From Bin87 sp965261195 (GTDB lineage: Bacteria > Chloroflexota > Dehalococcoidia > Lucifugimonadales > UBA3495), in assembly GCA_965261195.1 (NCBI GenBank), contig OZ253455.1, positions 3,782,001-3,846,000 of the forward strand: a stretch of 64,000 nt of DNA, read 5' to 3'. The notes under the pieces are model-generated. The model saw nothing but the letters and a program-made list of their open reading frames with translations. It ran no database searches and was not told where the DNA came from. Of this stretch, positions 8,345 to 16,757 are shown piece by piece (positions within the stretch are counted from its first letter, which is position 1; each line of letters starts with the position of its first letter). The translations under genes were made by a program, and so were the position numbers.

Positions 8345-9139
8345 ATGACGACAATGACGAATCAGGCCGGCGATACTGCGGCCGCTCCTATCATCGAGGT
8401 GCAGGATCTTCGCAAACGGTATGGAGACATTCAGGCTGTTGACGGCGTTACTTTCAGCGTGGGCAAGGGCGAGGTGTTTGCCCTGTTGGGGCCCAACGGG
8501 TCGGGCAAGACCACAACGGTAGAAATTGTCGAAGGTATGCGCGCCGCCGACAGCGGGACGGCCACGGTCGCCGGCATTGACGTCAGTAAAGATGCCGGCG
8601 CGGTGAAACAAATCATTGGTGTCCAACTGCAAAGCAGCGCCTTCTTCGAACACCTGCATCTCTCCGAATTGCTGATGATGCTGGGCAGTATCTACGGCAT
8701 CCGGGTCGATCCGGAGCCGCTGCTGGCGGCGGTGGACCTGGCCGAAAGACGGAAGGCCTCCTTCCGCACCCTGTCCGGCGGCCAGAAGCAACGCTTTGCC
8801 ATCGCTGCATCGCTGGTAAACGACCCGGCGGTGATATTCCTGGACGAACCCACCACTGGCCTGGACCCTCAAGCCCGGCGCCGTATGTGGGACTTGATGC
8901 GCGACTGGAAAACCCAAGGCCGCACGGTAGTAATGACTACGCACTACATGGAAGAAGCGGAAGAACTGTGCGACCGGGTAGCCGTTATGGATCAGGGCCG
9001 CATCATAACGATGGACACGCCGGCAGCCCTGATTGACGAACTGATCGGGCGCGGTTTCCACCGAACCCAGGAAGTGCGGTCGGCGACGCTCGAGGACGTA
9101 TTTCTCGACCTGACTGGCCGGTCGCTGCGGGAGCTGTAA
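8345..9139 (+). CDS. ABC transporter ATP-binding protein (ABC-2 exporter type)
   Basis: This 264-residue ATPase energises the membrane protein encoded immediately downstream. Walker A GPNGSGKT is at 49-56, the LSGGQ signature at 143-147 and Walker B IFLDEPTTGLD at about 163-174, followed by the switch histidine in TTHYMEEAEELCD. The C-terminal LEDVFLDLTGR segment is typical of ATPases paired with ABC-2 permeases (drug, antibiotic or lipid exporters). ATG at 8345 was chosen; a second ATG three codons later is possible. The TAA stop directly abuts the GTG start of the permease, so translation is coupled. Substrate is not evident. Confidence 0.93.
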   Translation: MTTMTNQAGDTAAAPIIEVQDLRKRYGDIQAVDGVTFSVGKGEVFALLGPNGSGKTTTVEIVEGMRAADSGTATVAGIDVSKDAGAVKQIIGVQLQSSAFFEHLHLSELLMMLGSIYGIRVDPEPLLAAVDLAERRKASFRTLSGGQKQRFAIAASLVNDPAVIFLDEPTTGLDPQARRRMWDLMRDWKTQGRTVVMTTHYMEEAEELCDRVAVMDQGRIITMDTPAALIDELIGRGFHRTQEVRSATLEDVFLDLTGRSLREL

Positions 9140-10219
9140 GTGCTGCGGAGACCCATCATTTATCTGACCTGGTCCACTATGAAGATGTGGTCCCGGGACC
9201 GGGGGGCGTTGTTCTGGACGTTCTTTTTGCCGCTGGTGATTATGGTCATCTTCGGGCTGCTTAACTTTGGCGAACTGGGCAAGCTGGACATAGGAATAGT
9301 CGACGAAGCCCAGAACGAGGCGTCGTTGCAATTCGTAGCAGGTTTGACGAACGTAACTGCCCTGCGCATCGAACCGGGCACGGGTCAATCGGAACGCCAG
9401 GCCTTATCCGACGGGCAACGCGACCTCGTTATCATCCTGCCGGATGGGTTTGGGGTCGAAGGCCAAACTGCTCAGGTGCAGGCGTTGTATCACGCCAGCC
9501 GTGGCAATGAGACCCAGGTTGGGTTGAGCATACTGCAATCGGCGATTGATCAACTGAACTTCTCCATTACCGGCGCCGAACGGGTGGTGACGTTGCAGGG
9601 CGAGGCGGTGGACGCGCGGGACCTGGGCTACATCGATTTTCTCATGCCCGGGGTAATCGGTATGTCGATTATGCAGTTGGGGTTGTTCAGCGTAGCGTTC
9701 AGCTTTGTAACCATGAAACGCGAGGGCGTGCTGCGTCGGCTGCTCGCCACACCACTGAACCCGGCGACGCTGCTGGTGGCGCAGGTATTCACCCGATTGG
9801 TGGTGGTGGTAATACAAACGGTGATACTGGCCGCGGTGGCGGTGTTCGTGTTTGGCGCCGAGTTCGCCGGCAACTTCTTCGCGGTGCTGCTGGCCGCCGG
9901 CATGGGTGGCGCCGTATTCCTGGCGTTGGGATTCGCCGTGTCCGGTTGGGCGCGTACTGAGCAACAGGCGGCGCCGCTGGCCAACATTGTCTCGCTGCCA
10001 ATGATGTTCCTGTCGGGCGTTTTTTTCTCCCGCGACGTGTTGCCCAACGTGTTGCGGACCGTCACCGACTACCTGCCGCTGACCTACCTGGTGGAAGCCA
10101 TCCGCGGCATGACGGTGCAGGGCGATTCCATCGTTACGCAGTGGCCCAACTTTCTGGGCCTCGCCGTGTGGCTTGTGGTAGCCTTTGTCATCGCCAACCG
10201 CCTGTTCCGGTGGGAATAA
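9140..10219 (+). CDS. ABC-2 type transporter permease
   Basis: This 359-residue inner-membrane protein is the partner of the preceding ATPase. After a short cytoplasmic start comes one membrane segment (about 24-43: LFWTFFLPLVIMVIFGLL). A long extracytoplasmic domain follows (about 45-165), then a cluster of five hydrophobic segments (about 175-355), the normal ABC-2 layout. A cytoplasmic MKREGVLRRLLATPLNP loop follows the second segment and is characteristic of the family. The GTG start at 9140 touches the stop of the ATPase gene. No dedicated substrate-binding protein or regulator is adjacent. Drug, lipid or glycan export are all possible. Confidence 0.9.
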   Translation: MLRRPIIYLTWSTMKMWSRDRGALFWTFFLPLVIMVIFGLLNFGELGKLDIGIVDEAQNEASLQFVAGLTNVTALRIEPGTGQSERQALSDGQRDLVIILPDGFGVEGQTAQVQALYHASRGNETQVGLSILQSAIDQLNFSITGAERVVTLQGEAVDARDLGYIDFLMPGVIGMSIMQLGLFSVAFSFVTMKREGVLRRLLATPLNPATLLVAQVFTRLVVVVIQTVILAAVAVFVFGAEFAGNFFAVLLAAGMGGAVFLALGFAVSGWARTEQQAAPLANIVSLPMMFLSGVFFSRDVLPNVLRTVTDYLPLTYLVEAIRGMTVQGDSIVTQWPNFLGLAVWLVVAFVIANRLFRWE

Positions 10220-10253
10220 ATCCTGGACGATCAGCAACAAACAGGGAAACGCT

Positions 10254-11579
10254 ATGTTTGACAATCTTACCGACCGCCTGACTGGTATTTTCAACCGCTT
10301 GCAGGGCAAGGGTCGCCTGACCGAAAAGGACATCGACGACGCCCTGGGTCAGGTTAGGCGTTCGTTGCTCGAAGCCGACGTGAACTACCGAGTGGCGCGG
10401 GATTTTGTGGCCGCGGTGAAAGAGCGGGCACTGACCGGCGACGTATTAGACAGTCTGTCGCCGGGGCAGCAGGTGGTGAAAATCGTCCACGAAGAGCTAA
10501 CCAACATTCTCAGCGCCGGCGACCATCGGCTAACGCCATCCAGCCAATTGCCATCGGTGTTGATGTTGGTGGGCTTGCAAGGGTCCGGCAAGACGACCAC
10601 CGCGGCGAAGCTGGCCCTGCAAATGCGGCGACAAAGCCACAGCGCGATGCTGGTGGCCGCCGACTTGCGCCGTCCGGCTGCCATATCACAGCTGGAAACC
10701 CTCGGCAAACAACTCGACCTGCCCGTATATTCTGAAGACCCGGCATCATCGACACCGGCCAAAGTCGCGGCAGCGGGCCTGCGCCGAGCCACCGAACTGG
10801 CACTGACTTGGGTCATCGTGGATACGGGTGGCAGGTTGCACATCGACGATGAGTTGATGGGCGAGTTGGAAGAGGTAAAACGGGCGGTGAATCCACATCA
10901 GACTCTGCTGGTGGTTGACGCCATGACCGGTCAGGATGCGGTCAACGCGGCGGAAGCATTTCACCAGCGGGTGGGCCTGGACGGGCTGGTGCTCTCCAAG
11001 ATGGACGGAGATGCCAGAGGCGGCGCGGCGCTTTCCATAACGCGCGTTACCGGCGTTCCCATCAAGTTCATTGGCACTGGTGAACGACCGGACGGCCTGG
11101 AACCTTTCCACCCGGACCGGATGGCGTCGCGCATTCTGGCCATGGGCGATGTGATGACTCTGATTGAACGGGCGCAGGAGGCGGTGGACGAGGACAAGGC
11201 GAAGGAACTGGAACGCAAGATGCGTACCTCCAGTTTCACGCTGGACGATTTCCTGGACCAGATTCAGGGCGTCAAGAAAATGGGCGGGCTGGCATCCGTA
11301 CTGGAAATGATGCCCGGCATCGGCAATGCCGCCAAAAAAATGCAGGGCCAGCTCGATGACTCCGAGTTACGCAAGACCGAAGCCATCATCAGCTCAATGA
11401 CGATGCACGAACGCACCAACCCGGAAGTCATCAAGGCCAGCCGCCGTCGCCGGATCGCGCTGGGCAGCGGCACCAACCCATCGGACGTCAACCGCGTACT
11501 GAACCAGTTCAAACAGACGCAGCGACTGATGCGGCAGTTCTCCTCCAACCCCAAAGGAATCATGCGGATGTTCCGCTAG
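10254..11579 (+). CDS. ffh: signal recognition particle protein Ffh
   Basis: This 441-residue SRP GTPase binds 4.5S RNA and signal peptides of nascent membrane proteins. An N-terminal helical bundle (1-85) is followed by the G domain: P-loop GLQGSGKTTT at 107-116, DLRRP at 137-141, G3 at 190-194 and SKMDGDARGG at 248-257. The methionine-rich M domain occupies about 310-441 and ends in GIMRMFR. The G3 motif reads DTGGR instead of the nearly invariant DTAGR, and TKLD is SKMD, both unusual. An upstream in-frame start exists, but ATG at 10254 with AGGGAA upstream gives the family N-terminus MFDNLTDRL. It follows the ABC permease by 34 bases. Confidence 0.96.
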   Translation: MFDNLTDRLTGIFNRLQGKGRLTEKDIDDALGQVRRSLLEADVNYRVARDFVAAVKERALTGDVLDSLSPGQQVVKIVHEELTNILSAGDHRLTPSSQLPSVLMLVGLQGSGKTTTAAKLALQMRRQSHSAMLVAADLRRPAAISQLETLGKQLDLPVYSEDPASSTPAKVAAAGLRRATELALTWVIVDTGGRLHIDDELMGELEEVKRAVNPHQTLLVVDAMTGQDAVNAAEAFHQRVGLDGLVLSKMDGDARGGAALSITRVTGVPIKFIGTGERPDGLEPFHPDRMASRILAMGDVMTLIERAQEAVDEDKAKELERKMRTSSFTLDDFLDQIQGVKKMGGLASVLEMMPGIGNAAKKMQGQLDDSELRKTEAIISSMTMHERTNPEVIKASRRRRIALGSGTNPSDVNRVLNQFKQTQRLMRQFSSNPKGIMRMFR

Positions 11580-11620
11580 CCGACCCCAGCGGGCGATTGC
11601 CCTCCGGGTTGATTCAAGAT

Positions 11621-12553
11621 TTACGACCCGGCGACTCGTCCGGCTCGGATGGCCGCGAAGATATACGCCGTCGCCAACGACCGCCACGGCGACCACCGTT
11701 CGGAGAACTCCAGCAGCTGGTCGTCGGTGATTTCGGCGCCATCGAAGTACAGGCTGGCAACTGTCCGACGCAGCGCCAGGTCTCCGATGGGAAACCCGTC
11801 CGCTCGCGCCAGACCCCGAACCAACACCCATTGCGCCGTCCAACGCCCGACGCCACGCATTGCCACCAGTTGACTAATCACTTCGTCGTCGGTGAGTCGG
11901 CGAACCGCGTCCAGTCCGTCCGGAAGTTCGAGCTCAGTTTGCGCGATATTCTGGATGTACTCCGATTTGCGAACGCTGAGTTTGAGCTGGCGTAGGTCGT
12001 CGATTGACGCTGTAGCCAGACTCTCGGCCCGTGGGAACGCGTACCATTCCTGGCCCCTGATCGTAGAGCGGACACCGTAGTTCTGGATCAGTAAGTTCCG
12101 CACCACGCGGGCGACTGCCGTGGCAATCTGTTGACCCATCACCGCCTGCACCAACGCCTCGAATACCGACGCAGTACGAGTGCTGCGGAAGCCATAGAAA
12201 TCCTTGACTACAGTGGCCAGCACTGCGTCATCGGCCACCGAATCGTAAAAAGGGAGCACTTCCTGGTCGCATCCCAGCAACCAGGTCAGTTGCGCCGTGG
12301 CTTGCTCGGCAGCGGTGTGGTTTATCCCATCGCCGGTCAACGTGGCAACCAGGCGCGGTTCGTCCACCGTTCCCACGGAGCGCACCGAAGCCAGTACGGT
12401 GCTGTCACCCAGATCAAGCAGCCGAACGTAAGCGCCGTCGTCGAATTGTTCGGTCTGGTACTCCTGTTCGCGGGAATAGCTCGGTTGTCCCGCGGTCAAT
12501 TCGTAGTCATACGGCGCGATTGGCAGGATTTCGGTTTCTATTGTGGTTTCCAA
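11621..12553 (-). CDS. DNA-3-methyladenine glycosylase II-like (AlkA family)
   Basis: This 310-residue HhH-GPD glycosylase would remove alkylated bases from DNA. The N-terminal third (1-120) is a divergent AlkA_N-like beta domain. The catalytic domain begins at about 122 (GFRSTRTASVFEALVQAVMGQQI), with the helix-hairpin-helix MRGVGRWTAQW at 232-242 and the catalytic aspartate D258 in PIGDLALRR. A typical AlkA length is 280-300. The gene converges with ffh across a 41-base gap and lies downstream of thpR and mug on the same strand. Its 89-base upstream region holds a perfect 14-bp tandem repeat that could be regulatory. Whether it acts on 3-methyladenine or other lesions is not decidable from sequence. 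Confidence 0.87.
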   Translation of the reverse strand: METTIETEILPIAPYDYELTAGQPSYSREQEYQTEQFDDGAYVRLLDLGDSTVLASVRSVGTVDEPRLVATLTGDGINHTAAEQATAQLTWLLGCDQEVLPFYDSVADDAVLATVVKDFYGFRSTRTASVFEALVQAVMGQQIATAVARVVRNLLIQNYGVRSTIRGQEWYAFPRAESLATASIDDLRQLKLSVRKSEYIQNIAQTELELPDGLDAVRRLTDDEVISQLVAMRGVGRWTAQWVLVRGLARADGFPIGDLALRRTVASLYFDGAEITDDQLLEFSERWSPWRSLATAYIFAAIRAGRVAGS

Positions 12554-12593
12554 ATTAGAGCTCCGGGTTTCAGTGTTCGCAGCCGGTAACTGA

Positions 12594-12621
12594 CTATACC
12601 GGTAAATCTATACCGGTAAAT
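12594..12621. repeat. perfect 14-bp tandem repeat upstream of the alkA-like gene
   Basis: Two head-to-tail copies of CTATACCGGTAAAT lie at 12594-12607 and 12608-12621, each containing the palindrome ACCGGT. On the minus strand the first copy creates TATAGT (plus 12593-12598), a possible -10 box about 40 bases before the alkA-like start. The repeat may be an operator or a chance duplication. Confidence 0.6.
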
Positions 12622-12642
12622 ATCGAGGGGCGGTTAGATAAG

Positions 12643-13236
12643 CTAACTCAGTGCGATGTCGCCAAGCCCGGAATAGATTGGCCCTTGCGGCGTCAAGACG
12701 CTCTGATACAAGCGGACATGATCGGGTCGCCAAATCGAGCATCCGGGGACTTCGATTCCAGCAATGGTATCCAGGACCGCACGGCGTTGCGCTTCCGATG
12801 CTCGATTGCGGATGCGCCCCAGCGTCAGGTGGGGCCGAAACGGGCGCTGTTCAGCGGGCCAACCCAGCGATGTGACGGCCGACTCGGCTCCGCGCTGCAG
12901 GTTAGTCAGATGGTCGAGTTGCCCGGACACGCCGGCCCAAATCACGCGCGGATTGCCCTGCGGCGGAAACGTACCCAAGCCGGACAGGGCGAGCTTAGGC
13001 GTGGCCGCCCCCGCCAGTTCACGTCGCAAGCCGGCGATTAGCCCGGGGACCTGCGCGGTGTTAGTATTGCCCAGGAATCTCAGGGTCAGATGCATCCCGC
13101 TGGGATCAACCCACCGCACACCGGCGGGGACGCGCATCGCCAACTGGCGCATCACGCCGCCTAACGACTCAATCCAGTCGGGCGGCAGCGGCAAAGCAAT
13201 GAAAGTGCGAATATTTTCGGCCGCGTAGCTCACCAT
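12643..13236 (-). CDS. thpR: RNA 2',3'-cyclic phosphodiesterase
   Basis: This 197-residue member of the 2H phosphoesterase family opens 2',3'-cyclic phosphates on RNA (formerly called 2'-5' RNA ligase, LigT). The two catalytic HxTx motifs are H49-L-T51-L and H136-L-T138-L, about 87 residues apart as expected. The ATG at 13236 sits inside the end of the mug gene (ATGGTGA), so the two are translationally coupled. A start 13 codons further upstream is in frame, but those residues (MVFAVETAARRVE) do not look like the family. It belongs to the amidohydrolase-mug-thpR operon. The physiological substrate in bacteria is unclear. Confidence 0.9.
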   Translation of the reverse strand: MVSYAAENIRTFIALPLPPDWIESLGGVMRQLAMRVPAGVRWVDPSGMHLTLRFLGNTNTAQVPGLIAGLRRELAGAATPKLALSGLGTFPPQGNPRVIWAGVSGQLDHLTNLQRGAESAVTSLGWPAEQRPFRPHLTLGRIRNRASEAQRRAVLDTIAGIEVPGCSIWRPDHVRLYQSVLTPQGPIYSGLGDIALS

Positions 13237-13793
13237 TTCAACTCGTCGCGCAGCTGTTTCAACTGCGAATACCACCCCGTCAGATCGGCCAACGAGTAAC
13301 GAGCATTGGCCGGACTCGGATTGGGCACCACGAATACGATGCAGTCGCTGATGGTGTCAGTCTGGCGCCCCGGTTCGATGCCGCCCGCGCGGACTTCGCC
13401 CTCGGCGTAGCGCAAATAGCTACGGTAAGCGGTGAGTCCCTGGAAACAGGCGATCAATGGCTCGTATTCGAATAACCTGCGGCGCAGGGCCGGAGCATCC
13501 CGGCGATAGTCGGCAGCAGTCAACCCTGACGCCTGAGGTGTGGCCCGTTTGACCAGGTCGGTGAACCCAATGCCGACATCAAGCAGACTGCCGTCGTCCT
13601 CGGGCCCAACGCACCGTTCCGCCAGATTGGCGGCGCTGATTGCCGACCAGAACCGGTTGCGCGGATTGGCAAAGTAATGCCCGGCGCGCACGGAATACTC
13701 AGACGGGTTGATTCCGATGAGCACTATGTCCAGACCGTGGCGCAGGTAGTCCGGCAGCGTTTCGGCATCGGGGTTGTTCTGCCGAGCGGTCAT
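13230..13793 (-). CDS. mug: G/U mismatch-specific DNA glycosylase (Mug/TDG)
   Basis: This 187-residue uracil-DNA glycosylase superfamily member removes uracil or thymine from G mismatches. The family signature GINPSEYSVRAGHYFANP spans 27-44, with the water-positioning asparagine N29, followed by RNRFW. The C-terminal VPNPSPANAR motif (about 155-164) corresponds to the intercalation/specificity loop. Its start overlaps the stop of the upstream amidohydrolase by four bases (ATGA), and its end overlaps thpR. The AlkA-like glycosylase lies two genes downstream, giving a small DNA-repair neighbourhood. Confidence 0.9.
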   Translation of the reverse strand: MTARQNNPDAETLPDYLRHGLDIVLIGINPSEYSVRAGHYFANPRNRFWSAISAANLAERCVGPEDDGSLLDVGIGFTDLVKRATPQASGLTAADYRRDAPALRRRLFEYEPLIACFQGLTAYRSYLRYAEGEVRAGGIEPGRQTDTISDCIVFVVPNPSPANARYSLADLTGWYSQLKQLRDELKW

Positions 13794-14653
13794 GCCGGCG
13801 CCAGTCCCAACAGGGACGCCGCGTTTTCACTCATGATGGCATCGTGCTCCGCCCGACCGAGCCCGGCGTCGCGAACATAGTCCACAACTCGCCGGTGTCG
13901 GAGCAGCGGGTAATCCGTGCCAAACAGGATGTGTTCGGCGCCAGCCGTGGCAACAGCAGCACGAATGGCAGCAGAGCGATACAAGAACGGAACTGCCGCG
14001 GTGTCATACCAAACGTTTTTTAAGGCGGCCGATACTTCCGGCATGGCAGCGTAAAACGGCAAGCCGCCGCCCAGGTGAGCAAGCACAATGCGGTTGTCGG
14101 GAAAATGTCGCGCGAAAACCAGCAGGCGTTCCGGCGTGGTTGCTCCTTTGCCTGGGTACAGATGCCCCACCGGTTCCGATGCGTGGATGGTGATGGGCAG
14201 GTTCCAGCGCAACAACTCGTCCATGAGCGGCGCCAGAACATCGTAATTGGTGATTTCGAACTGTTGGGTATCGGCGTGCAGCTCACCGATTCCGACGGCT
14301 CCCAAATCGAAACTACGCCTGGCTTCATCAACTGCGGCGGGGCCCCAAGCGGGGTTTACGGATGCAAGGGCAGACAACCGGTCAGGGTGAGTGCGGGCTG
14401 CCTGGAGCAGATAATCGTTCACCTCAACGGCAATGGCGGCGTCCGTCCAACCAAATCCCATCACCACCGCGCGGTCAATTCCGGCGGCGTCCATGTCGCG
14501 CAGCAACTCATCGGCATGAGCGGTGAGACTTCTGGGGATGAGACTTCCGGGATGGGGAAATAGCTCAGCAAAAGTCGCATCTCGGGCGGCAAGGTCATGA
14601 TGCCGGTCAGTGAACGCGGGCGGCAGCAGGTGGCAATGGGCATCTATAATCAT
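13790..14653 (-). CDS. amidohydrolase family protein (Amidohydro_2)
   Basis: This 287-residue TIM-barrel hydrolase belongs to the amidohydrolase-2 / ACMSD-like family. Metal-binding candidates are H6 and H8 (DAHCH), H157 (ITIHASE) and H193 (LAHLGGG), with the catalytic aspartate D247 in FGTDYPL. Members hydrolyse lactones or amides or decarboxylate aromatic acids, so substrate is open. It is the first gene of a minus-strand operon with mug (4-base overlap) and thpR. Only a weak GTAACC sequence, not a clear ribosome-binding site, precedes ATG at 14653. The divergent transketolase promoter lies on the other side. Confidence 0.85.
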   Translation of the reverse strand: MIIDAHCHLLPPAFTDRHHDLAARDATFAELFPHPGSLIPRSLTAHADELLRDMDAAGIDRAVVMGFGWTDAAIAVEVNDYLLQAARTHPDRLSALASVNPAWGPAAVDEARRSFDLGAVGIGELHADTQQFEITNYDVLAPLMDELLRWNLPITIHASEPVGHLYPGKGATTPERLLVFARHFPDNRIVLAHLGGGLPFYAAMPEVSAALKNVWYDTAAVPFLYRSAAIRAAVATAGAEHILFGTDYPLLRHRRVVDYVRDAGLGRAEHDAIMSENAASLLGLAPA

Positions 14654-14760
14654 GGTTACACAACAGGCGATTGGGCGCCTTGCTAAGGCTCGTCAGTATA
14701 GGGTATTTGGGCAACATAGCGGGATTTTTGCCAAATCGATCACTAATGCTGGAGTCTTCC

Positions 14761-14808
14761 TGGATTCCCGCTTTCGCGAGAATGACGGTTAGGGGCGGGA
14801 ATGACGGG
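14761..14808. repeat. palindromic intergenic repeat
   Basis: TGGATTCCCGCTTTCGCGAG followed by AATGACGG occupies 14761-14788. A second GGGCGGGAATGACGGG follows at about 14793-14808. The first part is a near-palindrome able to form a short hairpin. Sequences of this type are common dispersed repeats in bacterial genomes; only this copy is seen in the window. Confidence 0.5.
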
Positions 14809-14855
14809 CAGGGGTTGGTGATAATCGAATGACCCGGCTTGCAGCATCCACGATG

Positions 14856-14884
14856 TGGACACCGCCCAACACGGCGCATATAAT
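14856..14884 (+). promoter_or_regulatory. sigma70-type promoter for the transketolase genes
   Basis: TGGACA at 14856-14861 (five of six consensus bases) and TATAAT at 14879-14884 are spaced by 17 bases, giving a start near 14891 and a leader of about 40 bases before the TTG at 14931. Confidence 0.7.
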
Positions 14885-14930
14885 CGGACGGGCCGTTCCT
14901 CCACTTCCATGCTAAGCAGCAGGTGACGCT

Positions 14931-15755
14931 TTGGCCGCAGTGACCCAACCCGTACTAACCGTCGACGAAATGCGAACTACGTCGCAGGAATTGCGTCGTG
15001 ACAGCCTGGAAATGATATACCGCGCCGGCGGTGGTCACCCGGGCGGTTCTTTGTCAGAAATGGATATCTTGGTAGCGCTCTATTTCGGTGTTATGAGATA
15101 CGATGCGGCCGATCCGGGGTGGGTTGACCGCGACCGATTCATCCTCAGCAAAGGGCACGCATCGCCCGGATTTTACGCAACCCTGGCCCGCGCCGGGTAC
15201 TTCGACCGCGAGGAACTGGCCTCCTATCGACGCACCGATGGCCTGCTGCAAGGACACGCTCACCCGATCACTCCGGGCGTCGAGATGAACTCCGGCTCGT
15301 TGGGTATGGGCTTGTCGTTCGCGCTGGGGCACGCCCTGGCTGCCCGGCTGGATGGACGCAGCTACCGGGTGTTTGCCTTGCTGGGCGACGGCGAATGTCA
15401 GGAAGGCGAAGTGTGGGAAGCCGCCATGTCTGCCGCCCACCACAAGGCAACCAACCTGGTCGCCATCGTAGACCGCAACCGCATTCAGAACGACCGGTTT
15501 ACCGACGAGGTGATGACCCTGGAACCGCTGGGAGACCGGTGGCGTGATTTCGGCTGGAACGTGTTGCACTGCGACGGGCACCAGCATGACGAAATCCTCG
15601 ACACCCTCCGAGCGGCGATTGAATCGGGGCCATCCGTAATCATCGCCGATACCGTCAAGGGTAAGGGGGTCAGTTTCATGGAGAACAACCCCGGCTTCCA
15701 CGGGAGAGCCCCTAATCGGGAAGAGTACGAAGCAGCGTTGAAGGAGTTGGCCTGA
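14931..15755 (+). CDS. transketolase, N-terminal subunit
   Basis: This 274-residue thiamine-diphosphate-binding half of a split transketolase moves two-carbon ketol units in the pentose phosphate pathway. The ThDP motif is GDGECQEGEVWEAAMSAAHH (about 153-172), followed by VDRNRIQND. An early GGGHPGGSLS segment (about 33-42) matches the substrate-binding loop. The start is TTG at 14931 with AGGTGA upstream; GTG at 14940 is an alternative. Its TGA overlaps the ATG of the C-terminal subunit by one base. Split transketolases occur in archaea and many bacteria. Confidence 0.92.
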   Translation: MAAVTQPVLTVDEMRTTSQELRRDSLEMIYRAGGGHPGGSLSEMDILVALYFGVMRYDAADPGWVDRDRFILSKGHASPGFYATLARAGYFDREELASYRRTDGLLQGHAHPITPGVEMNSGSLGMGLSFALGHALAARLDGRSYRVFALLGDGECQEGEVWEAAMSAAHHKATNLVAIVDRNRIQNDRFTDEVMTLEPLGDRWRDFGWNVLHCDGHQHDEILDTLRAAIESGPSVIIADTVKGKGVSFMENNPGFHGRAPNREEYEAALKELA

Positions 15756-16705
15756 TGTCAACCACCCGGGAAATGGCCGCCAACCGCGAGACCTACGGCC
15801 GAACCCTGCTGACCATGGCCGAGGACTACCCCGATATAGTGGTGCTGGGCGGGGACCTGAACGTGTCTACCTTCGTGCATCTCTGGCGGGATCAATACCC
15901 GGACCGGTTTTTTGACTTTGGACCCGCCGAGCAGAATATCGTCGGCGTCGCCGCCGGTCTGGCCGCCGCCGGTAAAATTCCCTTCGTCAGCACCTTCAGC
16001 GTATTCGGCACCGGTCGTCCTTATGACCAGTTGCGCGTGCTCATATCCCAGCCTGCTTTGAACGTGAAACTGGTTTGCACCCACGCCGGCATTCTGACCG
16101 GTGAAGACGGAATGTCTGCTCATAGCATCGAAGACTTGGCGTTGATGTGCGCGCTGCCGTCATTCAGGGTAGTTATCCCGGCCGATTCTGTGGAAACGGA
16201 GCAGGTAATCCGGTCCGCTGCCGCCACTAACGGCCCGGTTTACGTGCGGCTGCCCAGAGCCGCTACGCCCATTGTGCATACCAACGAGTACCGGTTCAAT
16301 ATGGCGGGAGCAGATACCCTGCGGCCCGGCAATGATGTCAGCATCATCGCCGCTGGATCGCTGGTGGCGCCGGCTCTGGATGCCGCCGACAGCCTGGCCG
16401 ACCAGGGAATTGATGCCAGGGTCATAAACTTGCACACGTTGGCGCCAGTGCACGAAGCAACCATCGTTGCTGCCGCCCGCGAAACCGGCGCCCTGGTTAC
16501 CGCCGAGGAGCACTACATCCACGGCGGCCTGGGCAGCGTGGTTGCTGGGGTCGTTGCCCGGCAATGCCCGGTTCCGATTGAAATGGTGGCACTGAAGGGT
16601 TACACCAGCTCCGGGCCGGCCTACGAACTGATGGCTAAAAATGGCTTGACCGCCGAAGGCGTGGAACAAGCAGCGCTACAGGTTGTCAGCCGCAAACGCG
16701 CGTAG
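15755..16705 (+). CDS. transketolase, C-terminal subunit
   Basis: This 316-residue partner of the preceding protein contains the pyrimidine-binding domain (about 10-175), with the PAEQNIVGVAAGLAAAGKIPF segment holding the conserved glutamate that activates ThDP. The C-terminal transketolase domain (about 190-310) includes VITAEEH-like ALVTAEEHYIHGGLGS. ATG at 15755 is inside the stop of the first subunit (TGATG), indicating coupled 1:1 translation. No other pentose phosphate gene is adjacent; a 1-deoxyxylulose-5-phosphate-synthase-like role is less likely because the two halves are separate. Confidence 0.92.
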   Translation: MSTTREMAANRETYGRTLLTMAEDYPDIVVLGGDLNVSTFVHLWRDQYPDRFFDFGPAEQNIVGVAAGLAAAGKIPFVSTFSVFGTGRPYDQLRVLISQPALNVKLVCTHAGILTGEDGMSAHSIEDLALMCALPSFRVVIPADSVETEQVIRSAAATNGPVYVRLPRAATPIVHTNEYRFNMAGADTLRPGNDVSIIAAGSLVAPALDAADSLADQGIDARVINLHTLAPVHEATIVAAARETGALVTAEEHYIHGGLGSVVAGVVARQCPVPIEMVALKGYTSSGPAYELMAKNGLTAEGVEQAALQVVSRKRA

Positions 16706-16757
16706 CGAATGTCAGCCCGGCTTGCGGTGTGGTAAAGCCGCCGGTGTCAGACGGTAG

